A DNA stretch of 64,000 nt, taken from contig JAVYIG010002372.1 in NCBI GenBank assembly GCA_035222895.1, positions 186,001 to 250,000 of the forward strand. The letters are read 5' to 3'. The notes beneath the pieces are model-generated. The model was not told the origin of the DNA. It worked only from the letters and a program-made list of their open reading frames with translations, and did not search any database. The stretch comes from Strongylocentrotus droebachiensis (Eukaryota > Echinodermata > Echinoidea > Camarodonta > Strongylocentrotidae). The translations under genes were made by a program, and so were the position numbers. Positions 1 through 11,557 of the stretch are shown piece by piece (position 1 is the first letter of the stretch; each line of letters begins with the position of its first letter).

Positions 1-187
1 ATGATGGTTCAATTGTATGAACACCATACCTGAGGCAAAAATGACCGCAATATATCATTTGATGTATCATGATTGTATGATCCATTTGTATGAAATACAT
101 ACCCATGGCAAAAGTGACCAAAATGCATGATATGATGTATCATGATCATATGGTCAAACAGAAGGGAAAATGACTGCAATACATCAA
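1..187. repeat. Tandem repeat, unit about 72 bp, 2.5 copies
   Basis: The phrase TTGTATGAA...GGCAAAARTGACC...GATGTATCATGAT occurs from about 13 and again from about 85. A third partial copy (AAAATGACTGCAATACATCA) follows. AT-rich, no coding potential. The array may continue beyond the left edge. Confidence 0.7.
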
Positions 188-570
188 ATAATTCCCTTGT
201 AGCCAGACATATCCACAGAAACATAACATTTGAGAGAAGTACAGCATGTCCCACATGCACTACCATGTTTTTAGAGAGGTATAATTTTATTCCAAATAAT
301 CCAACGTTTATCTGTAGCTTTCAAAATCTGCAGGGCAACAGAGAGCATGGTTTCCCTTGACCACACCAATTACCCTCCCTGGTACTATGCCCTAACCCTT
401 AATCATCACACACGAGGGAGCTACAGCACCAATAGCAGTCACTTCGTCAGCGAGTCCTGCATAAATCACTGTCGAAGGGAAAACCGGAGTCACGACCCTC
501 TAGAAGAGGTGATATTAACCCAGGAAACTCATGTTCCAACACACCGTTTACCTGCTAAGTAGTTCAGTCA
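188..570. other. Unannotated intronic sequence
   Basis: Mixed-composition sequence with only short chance open frames. No splice-flanked exon, repeat or RNA gene recognised. Confidence 0.4.
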
Positions 571-1466
571 TGGAGGGGAGGAGGAGAGGGGGGAGGAGGA
601 GAGGGGAAGAGAGGGGAGGAGGAGGGGAGGAGGGGAGGAGGGGAGGAGGAGAGGGGAGGAGAGGGGAGGAGGAGAGGGGAGGAGGAGAGGGGAGGAGGAG
701 AGGGGAGGAGGAGAGGGGAGGAGGAGAGGGGAGGAGGAGAGGGGAGGAGGAGAGGGGAGGAGGAAAGGGGAGGAGAGGGGAGAGGAGGAGGAGGAGGAGA
801 GGGGAGGAGGAGAGGGGAGGAGGAGAGGGGAGGAGGAGAGGAGGAGAAGGGAGGAGGAGAAGGGAGGAGGAAAGGGGAGGAGGAGAGGAGGGGGGAGGAG
901 GAGAGGGGAGGAGGAGAGGGGAGGAGGAGAGGGGAGGAGGAGAGGAGGAGAAGGGAGGAGGAGAAGGGAGGAGGAAAGGGGAGGAGGAGAGGAGGAAAGG
1001 GGAGGAGGAGAGGAGGGGGGAGGAGGAGAGGGGAGGAGGAGAGGGGAGGAGGAGAGGGGAGGAGAGGGGAGGAGAGGGGAGGAGGAGAGGGGAGGAGGAG
1101 AGGGGAGGAGGAGAGGGGAGGAGGAGAGGGGAGGAGGAGAGGGGAGGAGGAGAGGAGGAGAAGGGAGGAGGAGAAGGGAGGAGGAAAGGGGAGGAGGAGA
1201 GGAGGGGGAGGAGGAGAGGGGAGGAGGAGAGGGGAGGAGGAGAGGGGAGGAGGAGAGGGGAGGAGAGGGGAGGAGGAGAGGGGAGGAGGAGAGGGGAGGA
1301 GGAGAGGGGAGGAGGAGAGGGGAGGAGAGGGGAGGAGGAGAGGGGAGGAGGAGAGGGGAGGAGGAGAGGGGAGGAGGAGAGGGGAGGAGGAGAGGGGAGG
1401 AGGAGAGGGGAGGAGGAGAGGAGAGGAGGAGAGGAGAGGAGGAGAGGATGAGAGGGGAGGAGGGGG
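571..1466 (+). repeat. GGGGAGGAGGAGA-type purine satellite, about 0.9 kb
   Basis: About 900 bases composed only of G and A on the plus strand, built from GAGGGGAGGAG units of about 11-13 bp. Variants with GAAGG and GAAAG recur in a higher-order pattern: the block GAGGAGGAGAAGGGAGGAGG appears near 840, 950 and 1150. The opposite strand is pure pyrimidine. Mirror-symmetric purine tracts like this can form triplex (H-DNA). The long Gly/Arg/Glu and Pro/Ser/Leu open frames over it are translations of the repeat. Confidence 0.95.
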
Positions 1467-1597
1467 GGGCGGGGCGGGGCGGGGGTAGGGGGGCGGGGGT
1501 AGGGGGGGCGGGGGTAGGTGGGGGCGGGGGTAGGGGGGCTGGGGTAGGGGGGCGGGGGTAGGGGGGGCGGGGGTAGGGGGGGGCGGGGGTAGGGGTG
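1467..1597 (+). repeat. G-rich tandem tract, GGGGCGGGGGTAG units
   Basis: Directly follows the purine satellite. About ten runs of four or more G separated by C, T or TA (unit GGGGGGCGGGGGTAG, about 14 bp). The run spacing meets the usual G-quadruplex pattern many times over. Confidence 0.9.
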
Positions 1598-1766
1598 TCA
1601 TACATGTAGTTGGACTAAACAGTGGTTGGTCTGAATGAGGGTTGATGCATCCCAATGTGTCTGTAGATTGGAATTTTTAAAATTGCACTCTGCCTATTGT
1701 CTTCTTGCAAGGATGACATGCGTCGATCCTTTCACATCTACACTAAAATATGTCATCGTCAGTATA

Positions 1767-1805
1767 CAGCCAGAAGGGCATGAAATTCATTTACTTTAGA
1801 ATAAG
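1767..1805 (+). repeat. Half copy of the GCCAGAAGGGC short hairpin family
   Basis: Contains CAGCCAGAAGGGCATGAAAT, matching the left arm of the dispersed hairpin family (see 24182-24240 for a full copy). The right arm is not recognisable. Confidence 0.55.
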
Positions 1806-2049
1806 AAGATACAAAGAAGCTGAATGTCCCCCTTCCCCCTATTTTGTTTTGCTTGTAAAGAAAATGTTTGAATTGTGCCCCAGAGAATCCTGGATCGGCC
1901 ACTCATTTGTAATTTGTCTATATCATATTTTTGTTCTGTCAAAACAAAAGTAAAACCCTTGACCAAAATTCATGTTCACACTCTTCTGCCATCAACTTTG
2001 CAGATGATTTACAAACTGATATTTCTGACCCAATACCTATTCCTTTCTT

Positions 2050-2254
2050 TTAAAGGTAGGCGTTACTACTGCAGCTAGAAGGGATTAGACCACACAGCGA
2101 GCCAGCGAGGTCATTGTGACAGGTGGCTATCTCATTAACTCAGCTCTCATTTAACATAAGAAAAAGAGGATCATGGGGGACCAACAGGCACCAATTTGGG
2201 AAGTTTTCTATATAGAGGGAGCAAGTAGCTACAAGTAGGACAGTGTGGCTTTAA
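2050..2254 (+). mobile_element. MITE family A, copy 1 (TTAAAGSY ends, about 200 bp)
   Basis: Starts TTAAAGGTAGGC and ends GTGTGGCTTTAA. The interior has GGGATTAGACC, GACAGGTGGCTATCTC, GGGGGACCAACAGGCACC and TATATAGAGGGAGCAAGTAG. Three other copies share these blocks (9730, 15094 and 57743). TTAA at both ends suggests a TTAA target, as in Kolobok or piggyBac elements. No coding capacity. Confidence 0.85.
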
Positions 2255-2477
2255 GAGTGAATTCCACTGAGAAGACAATATCTTAATTACCTCAGTTGCT
2301 TGGTTATTTTACCTTGCCTCTGGCTATTTAATATAATCAACCAGGAATAGGACACACCAAGACAGTTTATGTGTTATCACAATTAGGCTATTTGATGTAT
2401 CACATTGTCCTCTATTACCTGAAATTGATATATGGGTGGACTCAAACAGTTGACCTTTCTCAATTCTCTTCTCCCGT

Positions 2478-2995
2478 AAGACACTGCATCTATGAGCTCA
2501 GAATACCATGATTAGCATAATTTCAGACTGTTACAAAAAATCCCTTATCATATAGATTTCAACAATTATAACAGTGGACAGACAATGGCAAGGGTATTAT
2601 TCAAATCTGTTGATATAGAAGACACTGCATGTACGAGCTGTTGTTGTTTTAATTTTTAGGCTTGTATCATTCGGTTGTTAATATTTACATCAGAATACCA
2701 TGATTAGTATACTTTCAGACTTACATAATTATCTCTTATCATAATTAGATACCAACAATTATAACGGTTGACAGACAAGGGAAGGGTATTATTTCAATCT
2801 GTTGTCCTAGAAGACACTGCATCTACAACCTATTGTTGTTGTTGTTTTAGTTTTTAGGCGTGTATCAGTCAGTTGTGAATATTTACATCATAATACCATG
2901 ATAAGTATACTTCAGACTTACATTATGATCTCTTATCATATAGATTGCAACCATTATAATGGAAAAAAGAATGACAAGGGCATTTTTGTAACCAA
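2478..2995. repeat. Tandem repeat, unit about 190 bp, about 2.7 copies
   Basis: GAAGACACTGCAT recurs at about 2620 and 2811, with a related start at 2477. AATACCATGATTAG recurs near 2502, 2694 and 2884, and CTTATCATA...CAACAATTATAA recurs in each unit. The period is 188-192 bp. The sequence is AT-rich and non-coding. Confidence 0.85.
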
Positions 2996-3011
2996 TGTAC
3001 CGTCTGTTTTT

Positions 3012-3147
3012 GAAGTCAAAAGGGCATTAACTCTTATACTTTGACACATATTTAACACCCTTCTGGCTCTAAATGGACAGTGTAGAATATTACATATGGA
3101 TAGCTAACACTCTTCTGGCTCTGAGCATCTTCTGGCTCTGACAATAT
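3012..3147 (+). repeat. Short hairpin family copy plus extra half arms
   Basis: AAAAGGGCATTAACTC pairs with TTTAACACCCTTCTGGCTCT about 40 bases later. Two further right-arm fragments, CTCTTCTGGCTCTGAGC and ATCTTCTGGCTCTGAC, follow at about 3110-3140. This looks like a complete copy joined to broken ones. Confidence 0.65.
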
Positions 3148-3251
3148 ATGGGCACAAAAGGGTCCGTCTCTTTCCCCTGCAGTGGTTCAACTACATATGA
3201 CAAGAAACACTCGTCTAACAACCAATTTCTTTTTACTCTCCATGCTAAGTC

Positions 3252-3626
3252 TTAAAGGTAAAGACCAGTTATGGTCATGCGATTGCATTGTGAAAGAAAC
3301 GTTGTGGAATCGATCAGAAAAGGTTTATCATCTAGCATCTAGCATCTGCAAGGTTCTGGAATCATCAAAATGATAAGAAATTTGGCCCATTCTTCGTAAA
3401 GTTACAAGCACTATACACGAAAGATGTATATGGGACTACCATATATCTCTCACAGGACCATGAGAGAAACAAATTTTCCAAATATATGAATTAGTAGGCG
3501 GTTTCCCGGCAAATTTTGTATCATCATGTATTAGTCAAAACATATTCTTTCACATAATTGGTAATGAGAGCTTCCATTTCATTTTTTGAAATTGGGGCGT
3601 TTACCAATACTGGTCTTTACCTTTAA
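3252..3626. mobile_element. MITE family C, copy 1 (TTAAAGGTAAAGACCAGT ends)
   Basis: Left end TTAAAGGTAAAGACCAGTTA and right end ACTGGTCTTTACCTTTAA form an 18-bp near-perfect inverted repeat. TTAA lies at each boundary and the element is 375 bp long. The interior includes AATGATAAGAAATTTGGCCC and GATGTATATGGGACTAC, shared with degraded copies at about 29501-29900 and 53738-53975. TTAAAGG ends with a TTAA target match what is known of Kolobok/T2-type MITEs. The family assignment is inference. Confidence 0.85.
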
Positions 3627-5050
3627 TCATTTTTAAACTGGTTGTTCTTGTTATATGGTTGAAATATCCAGACTGTTCTGTTTGAGTAATTAAAACACTT
3701 TTGGCTCTCAGCAGATATTATTATGCTCTACGTTCTAATATGTATACTGAAAATTGAAAAACATCATTGCTTACCAAACCCTCTATGATCTTCTAAATCA
3801 TCAGGCTTACCATGCCATTTAAGGCGTACATTTAACAGATAATTTTGGCCGTTATTTAAACAGCATTTAGGAAATTGGATGGCATACTGGCTGGGCTAAA
3901 TGCCTGGCTGGAAAGCACTCGGCTAACCCATTTATCATAATGCCTAGAGTCAACACCAAATAATATTGGACCCTAGCTCGACAGCGGAGAGCGAGTATGG
4001 TAAATCACTCATTCGGAGCTCGCAGTTAATTGCAGTCATAATCATGTGGCTTTTCGCTGTACAACGAATGCCAGGTCGACTACTGTTTGAGAATGAATGC
4101 TTATTAATAAAATGCAGAAGGAAACAAGCCAAATTAATTGCAGAAATGGTCTGGTTCCATATTATATACAATTTGGGAAAGGCGACTAGATTTGTAATAC
4201 TTTTAATAAATTTCCAATATAATTTTACATCCACAACTATAATGTTTACACAGTTATACAATGAACTTTAGTCCTATTATGTTAGTAAATGGTAAAGTAA
4301 TGTTTGATTCCCAACTCAGTCAATAGGAAGATGGCAAATACAACAATAGAGAATAATTACAGTTTGGCAGGAATTTGTCAGTGTCCTGTGCAGTAAACTT
4401 CTACCTATTTGCAGTATTAACACCAACCTTTTCAGAAAGGATGGGCAAAAATACATATATGCACACTTGTAATTAGCCTGAGAGAATAGCAATTTAACCA
4501 ACAAGTTTTCCAAAAGATGATAATAAACAGAATCACGCTGTTCTCCTAATCATAAAAAATCCTAAAAGTGACAAATTATTCAAAGATTTTTACTTACAAA
4601 ATCACTAGTGAACTCCACACTGAAGATGTAACTGGGCAGTTTTCAAAACTGATGGTATAAATGTCCTATACTTTGTACCAAAGGAGAACATTCCATAACA
4701 GTTCTACCAAGATTAACTCCACTATGGCCAATGAATCACAAACAGCTAAGACAGAGAGAATGAGCCATGGACAATCACTTGCTACACAACGAGCCTACCA
4801 ATGAACCATTACCGACAAAGTCATACTGTAAATGCATTTCTAAAAAGCTAATGAGATCGTTGTAGCTGCAACAATCTCTAAATGAAACATTTTGTCTAAA
4901 ACCTCTTTTTTTTTTCTCTCTCCCATCGTTTCCCCTTCTTGTCATCTGTCATAAGATAGGGCTGGTAATTACTATGGGAGCATCCAACCGGTTGGCAGCC
5001 ACAGGATTAAGACGCTTGGTTGGGTATGAGCTTTATGAGTGGGAGGCAGT
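3627..5050. other. Unannotated intronic sequence
   Basis: AT-rich. A right-arm fragment of the short hairpin family (ACACTTTTGGCTCTCAGCAG) lies near 3692-3712. Two overlapping opposite-strand open frames at 3950-4271 (about 100 codons each) have no recognisable motif or splice context and look like chance. Confidence 0.4.
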
Positions 5051-6070
5051 GGGGTGTGATACATACCAGGTAGAGTCAGGTGGAGGTTGGTGGTAGGAGG
5101 GAGAGGAGGGGGCGTGAGGAGGAGTAGAGATTGGTGGTAGGTGGACAAGTGGAATAGAAGAAGGATAAATGGATGAATATGTGGATTTTGAAGAGGACAC
5201 CTGTTGTCAGTACAGGTAGAGTTGAATGGGTTGGAAGAAAGACAAAGGGTATGAGGATCGACGAGGAAAAATGGGAAGGGGTGGAGATTGGTGGTGGGAG
5301 GACAGGTGCGTAGGAAAGTGGGATTAGCGAAGGATAAATGGATGGATATGTGGGTTTTTTACAGATAGAGTAAGACAAAGAGGAGGAAAATAGGAAGGAG
5401 AAGGAGAAGGAGAAGGAGGAGGAGGAGGAGGAGGAGAAGGGGGAGAAGGAGGAGGAGAAGGAGGAAGAGAAGGAGGGGTGGAAGAAAAGAAGGGTGGAGA
5501 AAGAAAAGAAGGAAGAAGAAGGGAGATAAAGTTGGTGGGTAGCTGGGTGGTTGTATGGAAGAAGTAGGGCTGGGGAGTAAAAATATAGGCATGTGGTTTG
5601 GTGTGGTATTTTGTTATGTAAGAGCTAGAAGCCAGTGGTGTGTCATATCTGGTAAAGTTAGACAGGTTGTCCATTGGAGGAAAAGGTGGAGCTCGGAAAG
5701 AGGAGAAAAGAATGATGGTGACTAGCTGGATGAAAGAGAGAGTGGGTCAGGGGAATAAAATAGATGGGTACATGGTTCCGAGAGGAAGGAAGTGATCTGT
5801 GGTAGCATGTAGAGTCAGCAAAGTGAGTAGGAGGTGGAAGGGGAGGAGGTGGTGGGAAGTCAACATGAGTAGGAGGAGATGCAGCAGTAAGAGGATGAGG
5901 AAGAAGAGGAAGAAGGGAGCAAATCTAGGAGGAGCAGTCAACTAAGGAGGCGGAGGAGATAGGAGTGGTAGAGGAAAAGGAGCAAACTGAGCGGGGGGGG
6001 GGGGGGGGGGTATGGAAGTTGAAGTAGAAGTAGGAGGAGAAGGCACATAGATAAGAAGAAAAAATCTAAT
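5050..6070. repeat. Purine-rich irregular repeat region with G18 run
   Basis: Plus strand strongly GA-biased. GGTGGAGRTTGGTGGTRGG and AAGGATAAATGGATG recur near 5080, 5130, 5280 and 5330, indicating old internal duplications of about 190-200 bp. GAGGAGGAGAAGGA runs lie at 5395-5520. A run of 18 G occupies 5993-6010. Minus-strand Leu/Pro/Ser-rich frames over it are simple-sequence translations. Confidence 0.7.
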
Positions 6071-8338
6071 TGATTGCATCATTTAAGAAGTAAAGATTAA
6101 CTTCTTTTTAAGTAAGACAACAGGGGAACCAAAAAGAGAAAGATCAGACCAATATGGAAAATTGGTTGGGAAAAAGTTAGGTGACTGAATAAGGCCATGA
6201 CAGCAGAAGTTGACAAAAATATTCAGATGAAATATTTCTTACAAGATACAAAAGAAGCATGAACAGAAGGAAAAATCATCATTAAAAAAACTGGAAGAGA
6301 TCAGACAAAATCATTCTTAATTAAACCAAATTACCATATATACCTCAAGAGAGAGGCTTCATATACATGTACCACATGATAGTGACAGGTCATACACCTC
6401 CAATGTAATTATGTACAAGGTTGGAGAGCTTAATTAATCACAAATTCAATAGAATTTTGTCAATGAGATTCTTTTTCATTCATGAGATTGATTATATAGT
6501 AATTAGCTTATTCATTTTCTAGGGAATGTATTTGGCATTTCCTATTACAATTAAGAGGAAGTCATTTATATTATTTGTAACTCGTGAAGGATAATTATAT
6601 AGTTGTATTATTTAGAATTTCTATTCTTTCATAGTATGATTAAGTAATAAAACTTATTAATACATTTACAAGTAATTAATTACTGTATTTTCTACTTCTT
6701 CCTCATGAAATGTCTGGGGAGAATTCATACAATTTTGTTGTAATTAAAGAATTATCATCTAGATATCTAAGGATTCCATTTTTATTCATTCATGATTAAT
6801 TAGTAATTGATTGATTCACCTCCAGAGTGTTAATGAAAGTATCTTGCACTTCTTCCTGATTAAAAGACAGGGAAGAATTTATTTTTTAAAATACAAATGA
6901 CTTCATTCAGTGCTTCACTTTAATAGTAGAAATCACTGATAAATTCCTGGAAATTATGAAATGTACTATGTACTTCTTGCTCTTGAACCTACAGGGGTAG
7001 GTATTCAAAAGTCTATTAATAATTTATTGCATCACGCAACATTATTAGTCTCCTATGGGAATCCAGTTTACAAAAGAAATTCCATTATTATATTGCTATT
7101 TAAGAAGGAGCATTAAAAGCACATACATTCATGACTGACACTTTAAACAGCATTATCACTTACCCATAGCTTCGAAGCACTAATGCTTAAATCATTAGTT
7201 GCTTCCAAATACAAACAGACAAATCTTGTTGTTATTTTGGAAACTTGTACAGAAGCCTGTACAGAGAGATCTCATTGCTAATGTATTAGGCAGACAAGTT
7301 CTGGAGTTTTAACACCAACATATCTATATTATGCACACAAAAAACCTGCAACAAATAATGGCATCTCCATAGCAAGTGGTATCTACTTTGTGTACACTAA
7401 CTGTTGCTATGTTTGGCAAGCTATTGGCGAGTGTTTGAATTGTCAAGGGGGTCCTTTTTTCAAAGAGCATGCATCATATTAGTAAACAGATCTATTTGAA
7501 AGAAATAAGATGCAGTTTCTACCATTTGATTAATCTCTCATCACACTCTAGGACAAATCCTTTTGCTAGAATTTCAAATAAATACCTCTATAAAAAGTTG
7601 TGAAATTTATCATACTGTATAATTAACAAACAAACAAACAAACAAACAAACAAAGATCGTTCTTGATAAAACATTGTGAATCTAGATCATTCTTGACAAA
7701 AAAGATGGATGTGTTTGAAAAGCAGTATCAAACCTGTCAAAACAGCTCCGATAACAGAAGCAGATTTCCAAATGTAATTATACTGTCTACAGCTTCTGCA
7801 GGTGTGTGAAGATATTTCCCTGAGGCTATCGAAAAGGAATTGTCTCCACAGTTTATGTGGAAATACATAAGAGTATCTAGGAAGGTGACTCCGCCGTACA
7901 CTTTGCCTTCTTGCATCGGATTGTGCTATGGGAGTTAATGAGGTCACATGATATGTAATGGATTGTAACAAATCCTTGGTCTACTTTTTATCATAAATTG
8001 GAAGGCCTTTTCTGTCTTAAAGCTCATCAGTGATGGCTATGATGAACTACATTATAGCAGGTGCACTTGTAAAGGGTAAGATTACAATGCTTCATCAATG
8101 AAATGTTGGATTTTGCATTGTATGCAAACCAGAATTTGCCATGGGATCAATTTCTAATGCAGAGTAGAATTTGCAATTGGATCAATTTCTTTTTCTATCA
8201 TTTACAAAACTCCTTCACACCAAAATACCTCCTTCCATTCATTTCCAAGACCAAAAACAAGTGTCTATTTTTTTAGAGCTATTGTATTCAAAGCAGAACA
8301 TGATGTAAGTCAATTCCCTTTCTGCGTCATCAATAAAA
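6071..8338. other. Unannotated intronic sequence with an (AAAC)n microsatellite
   Basis: AT-rich sequence without recognisable exons. A short (CAAA)n microsatellite lies at about 7627-7653. The 94-codon minus-strand frame at 7687-7971 has no motif I recognise and no convincing splice context. Confidence 0.4.
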
Positions 8339-8400
8339 GGTTTGATCATTCAAATGAAAATACTGTTAATGATGGATTTGAAGTTAAAAAAAGGAAGGTA

Positions 8401-8696
8401 TTAAAGGCATGTCTCCAGTTGTACATATCTGAGATGCATAGCCTGACGTGTTATCAGTGTCTGAGATATGGCGTAATATTGAAGCCCTAAAAATATTGCA
8501 CTTCAAAATGATCATGAAGTGCTTCAAAAAGATAAAAATCTTTGAGTGACCGGTTTTACCATACTCATTTTCCCAATAGAATGTAGTGTTATAAAAACCG
8601 TCCTAACTGACCTAAATGTTTATAATTATGATTGCAGCATGAGCTAAATCAAGGGTTTTGTTTAGAATCTGGGGCAATGTTACCGAATCTCTTTAA
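8401..8696 (+). mobile_element. MITE family B, copy 3, flanked by 35-bp direct repeats
   Basis: Begins TTAAAGGCATGTCTCC and ends CGAATCTCTTTAA. It shares blocks with copies at 47059 and 49769: TATCAGTGTCTG, GTAATATTGAAGCCCTA, AAAATCTTTGAGTGACC and GTTTTACCATACTC. Flanks 8339-8373 and 8697-8731 are direct repeats of 35 bp with two mismatches (GGTTTGATC...AATACTGTTAATGAT). That is far longer than the TTAA target expected from such ends. Confidence 0.85.
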
Positions 8697-8888
8697 GGTT
8701 TGATCGTTAAAATGAAAATACTGTTAATGATTTATTTAAAGAAGAAATACAAAGTCTTAAATGGCAGCCAACATGAATCACTGGCTCTGGCATGAACAAT
8801 TCACGACTTGACAGAATATAAAGATTTTACTTTCCACACGAGACTTGTGAGTCACGAGGCATATCAGACAAATTTTAGTGCATTGTCT

Positions 8889-9278
8889 AATACCCCCCTT
8901 CACATACATGGATTTTTCTTACGAGTCCTTACGGATCGCACAAATACACGGATCTTTCACGATCCTTACGATTTGGCCACTTTTACGACCGGTTTAAGAG
9001 TTATTACGAGCTGTTTGCAGTTTATTACGGATAATTACGAGTTATTACGAGCTATTTACGGACAAATCAATCCGTGGACAATCGTACAAAGATTTTTGAC
9101 ATGTCAAAAAATTTGCCTCTCCTTTCACGGATCCTTAAGAGGGTCTACGAGTTGTTGCGAGTTGTGACGAGTTATTTACGGATACCAGCGAGTTATTTAC
9201 AGTTGTGCTTGAGATTGACTACGAGTTGGCGATCCGTAAGGACTCGTAAGAAAAATCTGTGTATGTGAAGGGGGTATT
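8889..9278. mobile_element. Foldback MITE with TACCCCCCTTCACA ends and TTACGAG internal motif
   Basis: The two ends form an inverted repeat of about 55 bp: AATACCCCCCTTCACATACA and TTCTTACGAGTCCTTACGGA on the left, and their complement at 9222-9278. The interior carries many copies of TTACGAG / TTACGGA in clustered, partly tandem form (9000-9065, 9140-9200). No coding capacity. The 119-codon open frame over it is incidental. Confidence 0.85.
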
Positions 9279-9729
9279 ATTTGCATGACTATTTCTCTCA
9301 TCCGTTCAACATCAGAGGCTACGCTGAAACAAAAACAACGATCGAGCAAAGGTGACTGAAAGAATGCCTTGTTTAAGGACATGAGTATCAAGCAGGGACT
9401 AGAACCTATAACCTTCACATATCCAGTCAAGTGTTTACACTTCTTGACAAGGACACCTCTCCTACCTCTACACCTTTACAATGCAAACAAAACAAAGTAT
9501 GTGACATATTCAATCTTCCTACTCCAAGTGCGCTCTCAGCCTATTGCCTATGAGCAAACAAGTGGTTCCTGTTTTTAGCCTAAATTCCTGTTCAGATATG
9601 ACGCAGCAAACCACATTATTATCTTTTTGAATGATGATGAAAGAGCAATACGCTTCACATTCCTGTATCTTATAACCCAGAGCTCAGTGAATACTCATAG
9701 AGGACATTTGGACACACAGTTACCATTTA

Positions 9730-9930
9730 TTTGAAGCGTATCTGCACTAGTTTGGCCAGGAGGGATTAGACCTCCCTGCGTGGTCACTGGCAGGTGGTTA
9801 TCTCATCAAATCAGCTCTCAATCAATTAACATCAGAAAAAGGGGACCATAGGGTATCAACGGGTACCACTCCAGCTTTGTTGGCTGTATAGAGGGCGCAA
9901 GTAGCTACAAGTAGTGCATTCCCGCCTTAA
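9730..9930 (+). mobile_element. MITE family A, copy 2
   Basis: Contains TCTGCACTAGTTTGGCCAGG, GGGATTAGACCTCC, GGCAGGTGGTTATCTCATCA and TATAGAGGGCGCAAGTAGC, and ends CCGCCTTAA. The left TTAA is degraded (TTTGAAGCG). Same family as 57743-57938. Confidence 0.8.
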
Positions 9931-10084
9931 GTCAACAACAACAAAAACAAAAACATGGTTTACCACTTCATATCTGAACGGACCTTAAAATAAAGGGCAT
10001 AAGAAAAGTCATTGGTTAATGGGTTAAACTCACCAATCCCTGACGAGAGATTCCCTACTACCCCATCCTCCATGGACAACATCC

Positions 10085-11504
10085 CTAGAACATCGTCTTG
10101 ACAACAACCGTCTTGTGAGGGTAAGAACCTCTATTGGAATATCATCCACTGGAGCATGGTAAACTTTCCAGTGGATGCACTAAAAGCTCGCCTTACGTTG
10201 CCCCTACGGAACAACCCTGTGACATGTGTTTATGACATTACATGATTCCCCGTCCATGCTATGTGCCGTGGGAAGAAATGTTTATACATTTCCCAGACAT
10301 TTCATCATCTTGAAGTTTCACTTGCCAGCGCCGGCCGCGATCATCCTCAAAACCGCACGTTACATTTCATATGTCACTTCTTGCCAGATGAAATTAAAGA
10401 GAGTGGTCAGCTAAGAGAAGGCAAGAAATCTAAAGGTGGTGTTCTCTCTTACTAGTTCTCACATACTGTATCCATTCGCAATTCATGTTCCTATTTTGTA
10501 TTCACGCTGCGATTATAGCACACTTCTAGTTTGTTTTTTCTTTATGATTAATGAATATTGGAACAGTTACACTATTATGAGATAACAAATTAAATTTTGA
10601 TATATTTATAACCAAATCATTCCCTTTGACATTAAATTTGTAAATCATATGACAGTCACGTTTGAACAATATCATGTGAACAAAGAAAACCTACGATGAC
10701 CATTCGGACCTGACTTACGACCAACTTCTTAAAAGAGACAGCCTTTTACACTTATATTGGAGAGGGTTGAGAAAGTGTTGGTCAGTAAAAACTACATAAA
10801 ATCCATTTAATCTGGATAAAATCCATTTAATGGTCGAGGTTTGACAGGAAAAGAACACATTACTAGGCCTATATCTTTCAAGCTCTTAAAAAATAAATAA
10901 TGTTTAACATACTTAACACATTAAAAAAATCTATAGTGCATTCATATCTACTGATGATAACGATTTATACATTTTCCAGAATAAAAATGTGACAAACAAT
11001 TTCTTTGAAATTAATTAGAAGTCATAACAATAACAAACAGCAATGTCAATCATGCTTCAGAGAGGATCTTGAGTTCAAATGGAGAAGCCATAACTATGAT
11101 CTTGGTTTCAACGGTATGAATAGTCACTCAAATCATTTAGTACTGCAATGGTTGATAGCAAAAGCTAGTTTAGGAAGGGTGCCCTCTGTGGTTAAAAGCA
11201 GTATAGTGTTTCCTTCCCCCTGCTCATGTGGTTGCTGGTGGGATTTATATGTAACACAGGGCTAGAGAGCCGGTCGACCAAACATGCAATTATCCTAAAG
11301 TACATCCAATGATCGCTGTGTGATTGATTGCATGCTAACGTCTAGAAACCCAGTTCCTAGCATGGGTCGTGACCCCTGCTTAGGCACACAGAATCAGTGT
11401 TTCCTACATAACAGACCGACAAGCTTTCATCCAATATCAATACATGGGACTATATTGTAAAATCTCATTGTTAAATATGTACATGAAAAATATTTCATCA
11501 GTTT
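10085..11504. other. Unannotated intronic sequence
   Basis: Includes a slightly GC-richer patch (10150-10420) with two overlapping plus-strand frames of about 60 codons and no recognisable motif. A weak exon-like segment just to its left (10034-10084, minus) is discussed under findings. The rest is AT-rich with nothing recognised. Confidence 0.4.
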
Positions 11505-11557
11505 GTAGCCAGAAGGGCGTAAATAGTTTTACAAAGAGTTAATGCCCTTCTGGCTCC
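11505..11557 (+). repeat. Short hairpin family copy
   Basis: GTAGCCAGAAGGGCGTAAAT pairs with GAGTTAATGCCCTTCTGGCT. The arms are about 20 nt and the loop about 15 nt. Confidence 0.8.

Noticed and set aside
531..1655. Long open frames (306-363 codons) on both strands
   Set aside because: They lie entirely in the GGGGAGGAG satellite and G-rich tract and encode only repeated Gly/Arg/Glu or Pro/Ser/Leu. A repeat without stop codons explains them.
2050..2254. Family A as a tRNA-derived SINE
   Set aside because: No convincing A and B boxes, no A-rich or simple tail, and both ends are TTAAAG inverted repeats, which fits a DNA MITE.
3950..4271. Overlapping 100-codon frames on opposite strands
   Set aside because: No motif, no splice context and no homology I recognise. 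Such lengths occur by chance in 64 kb.
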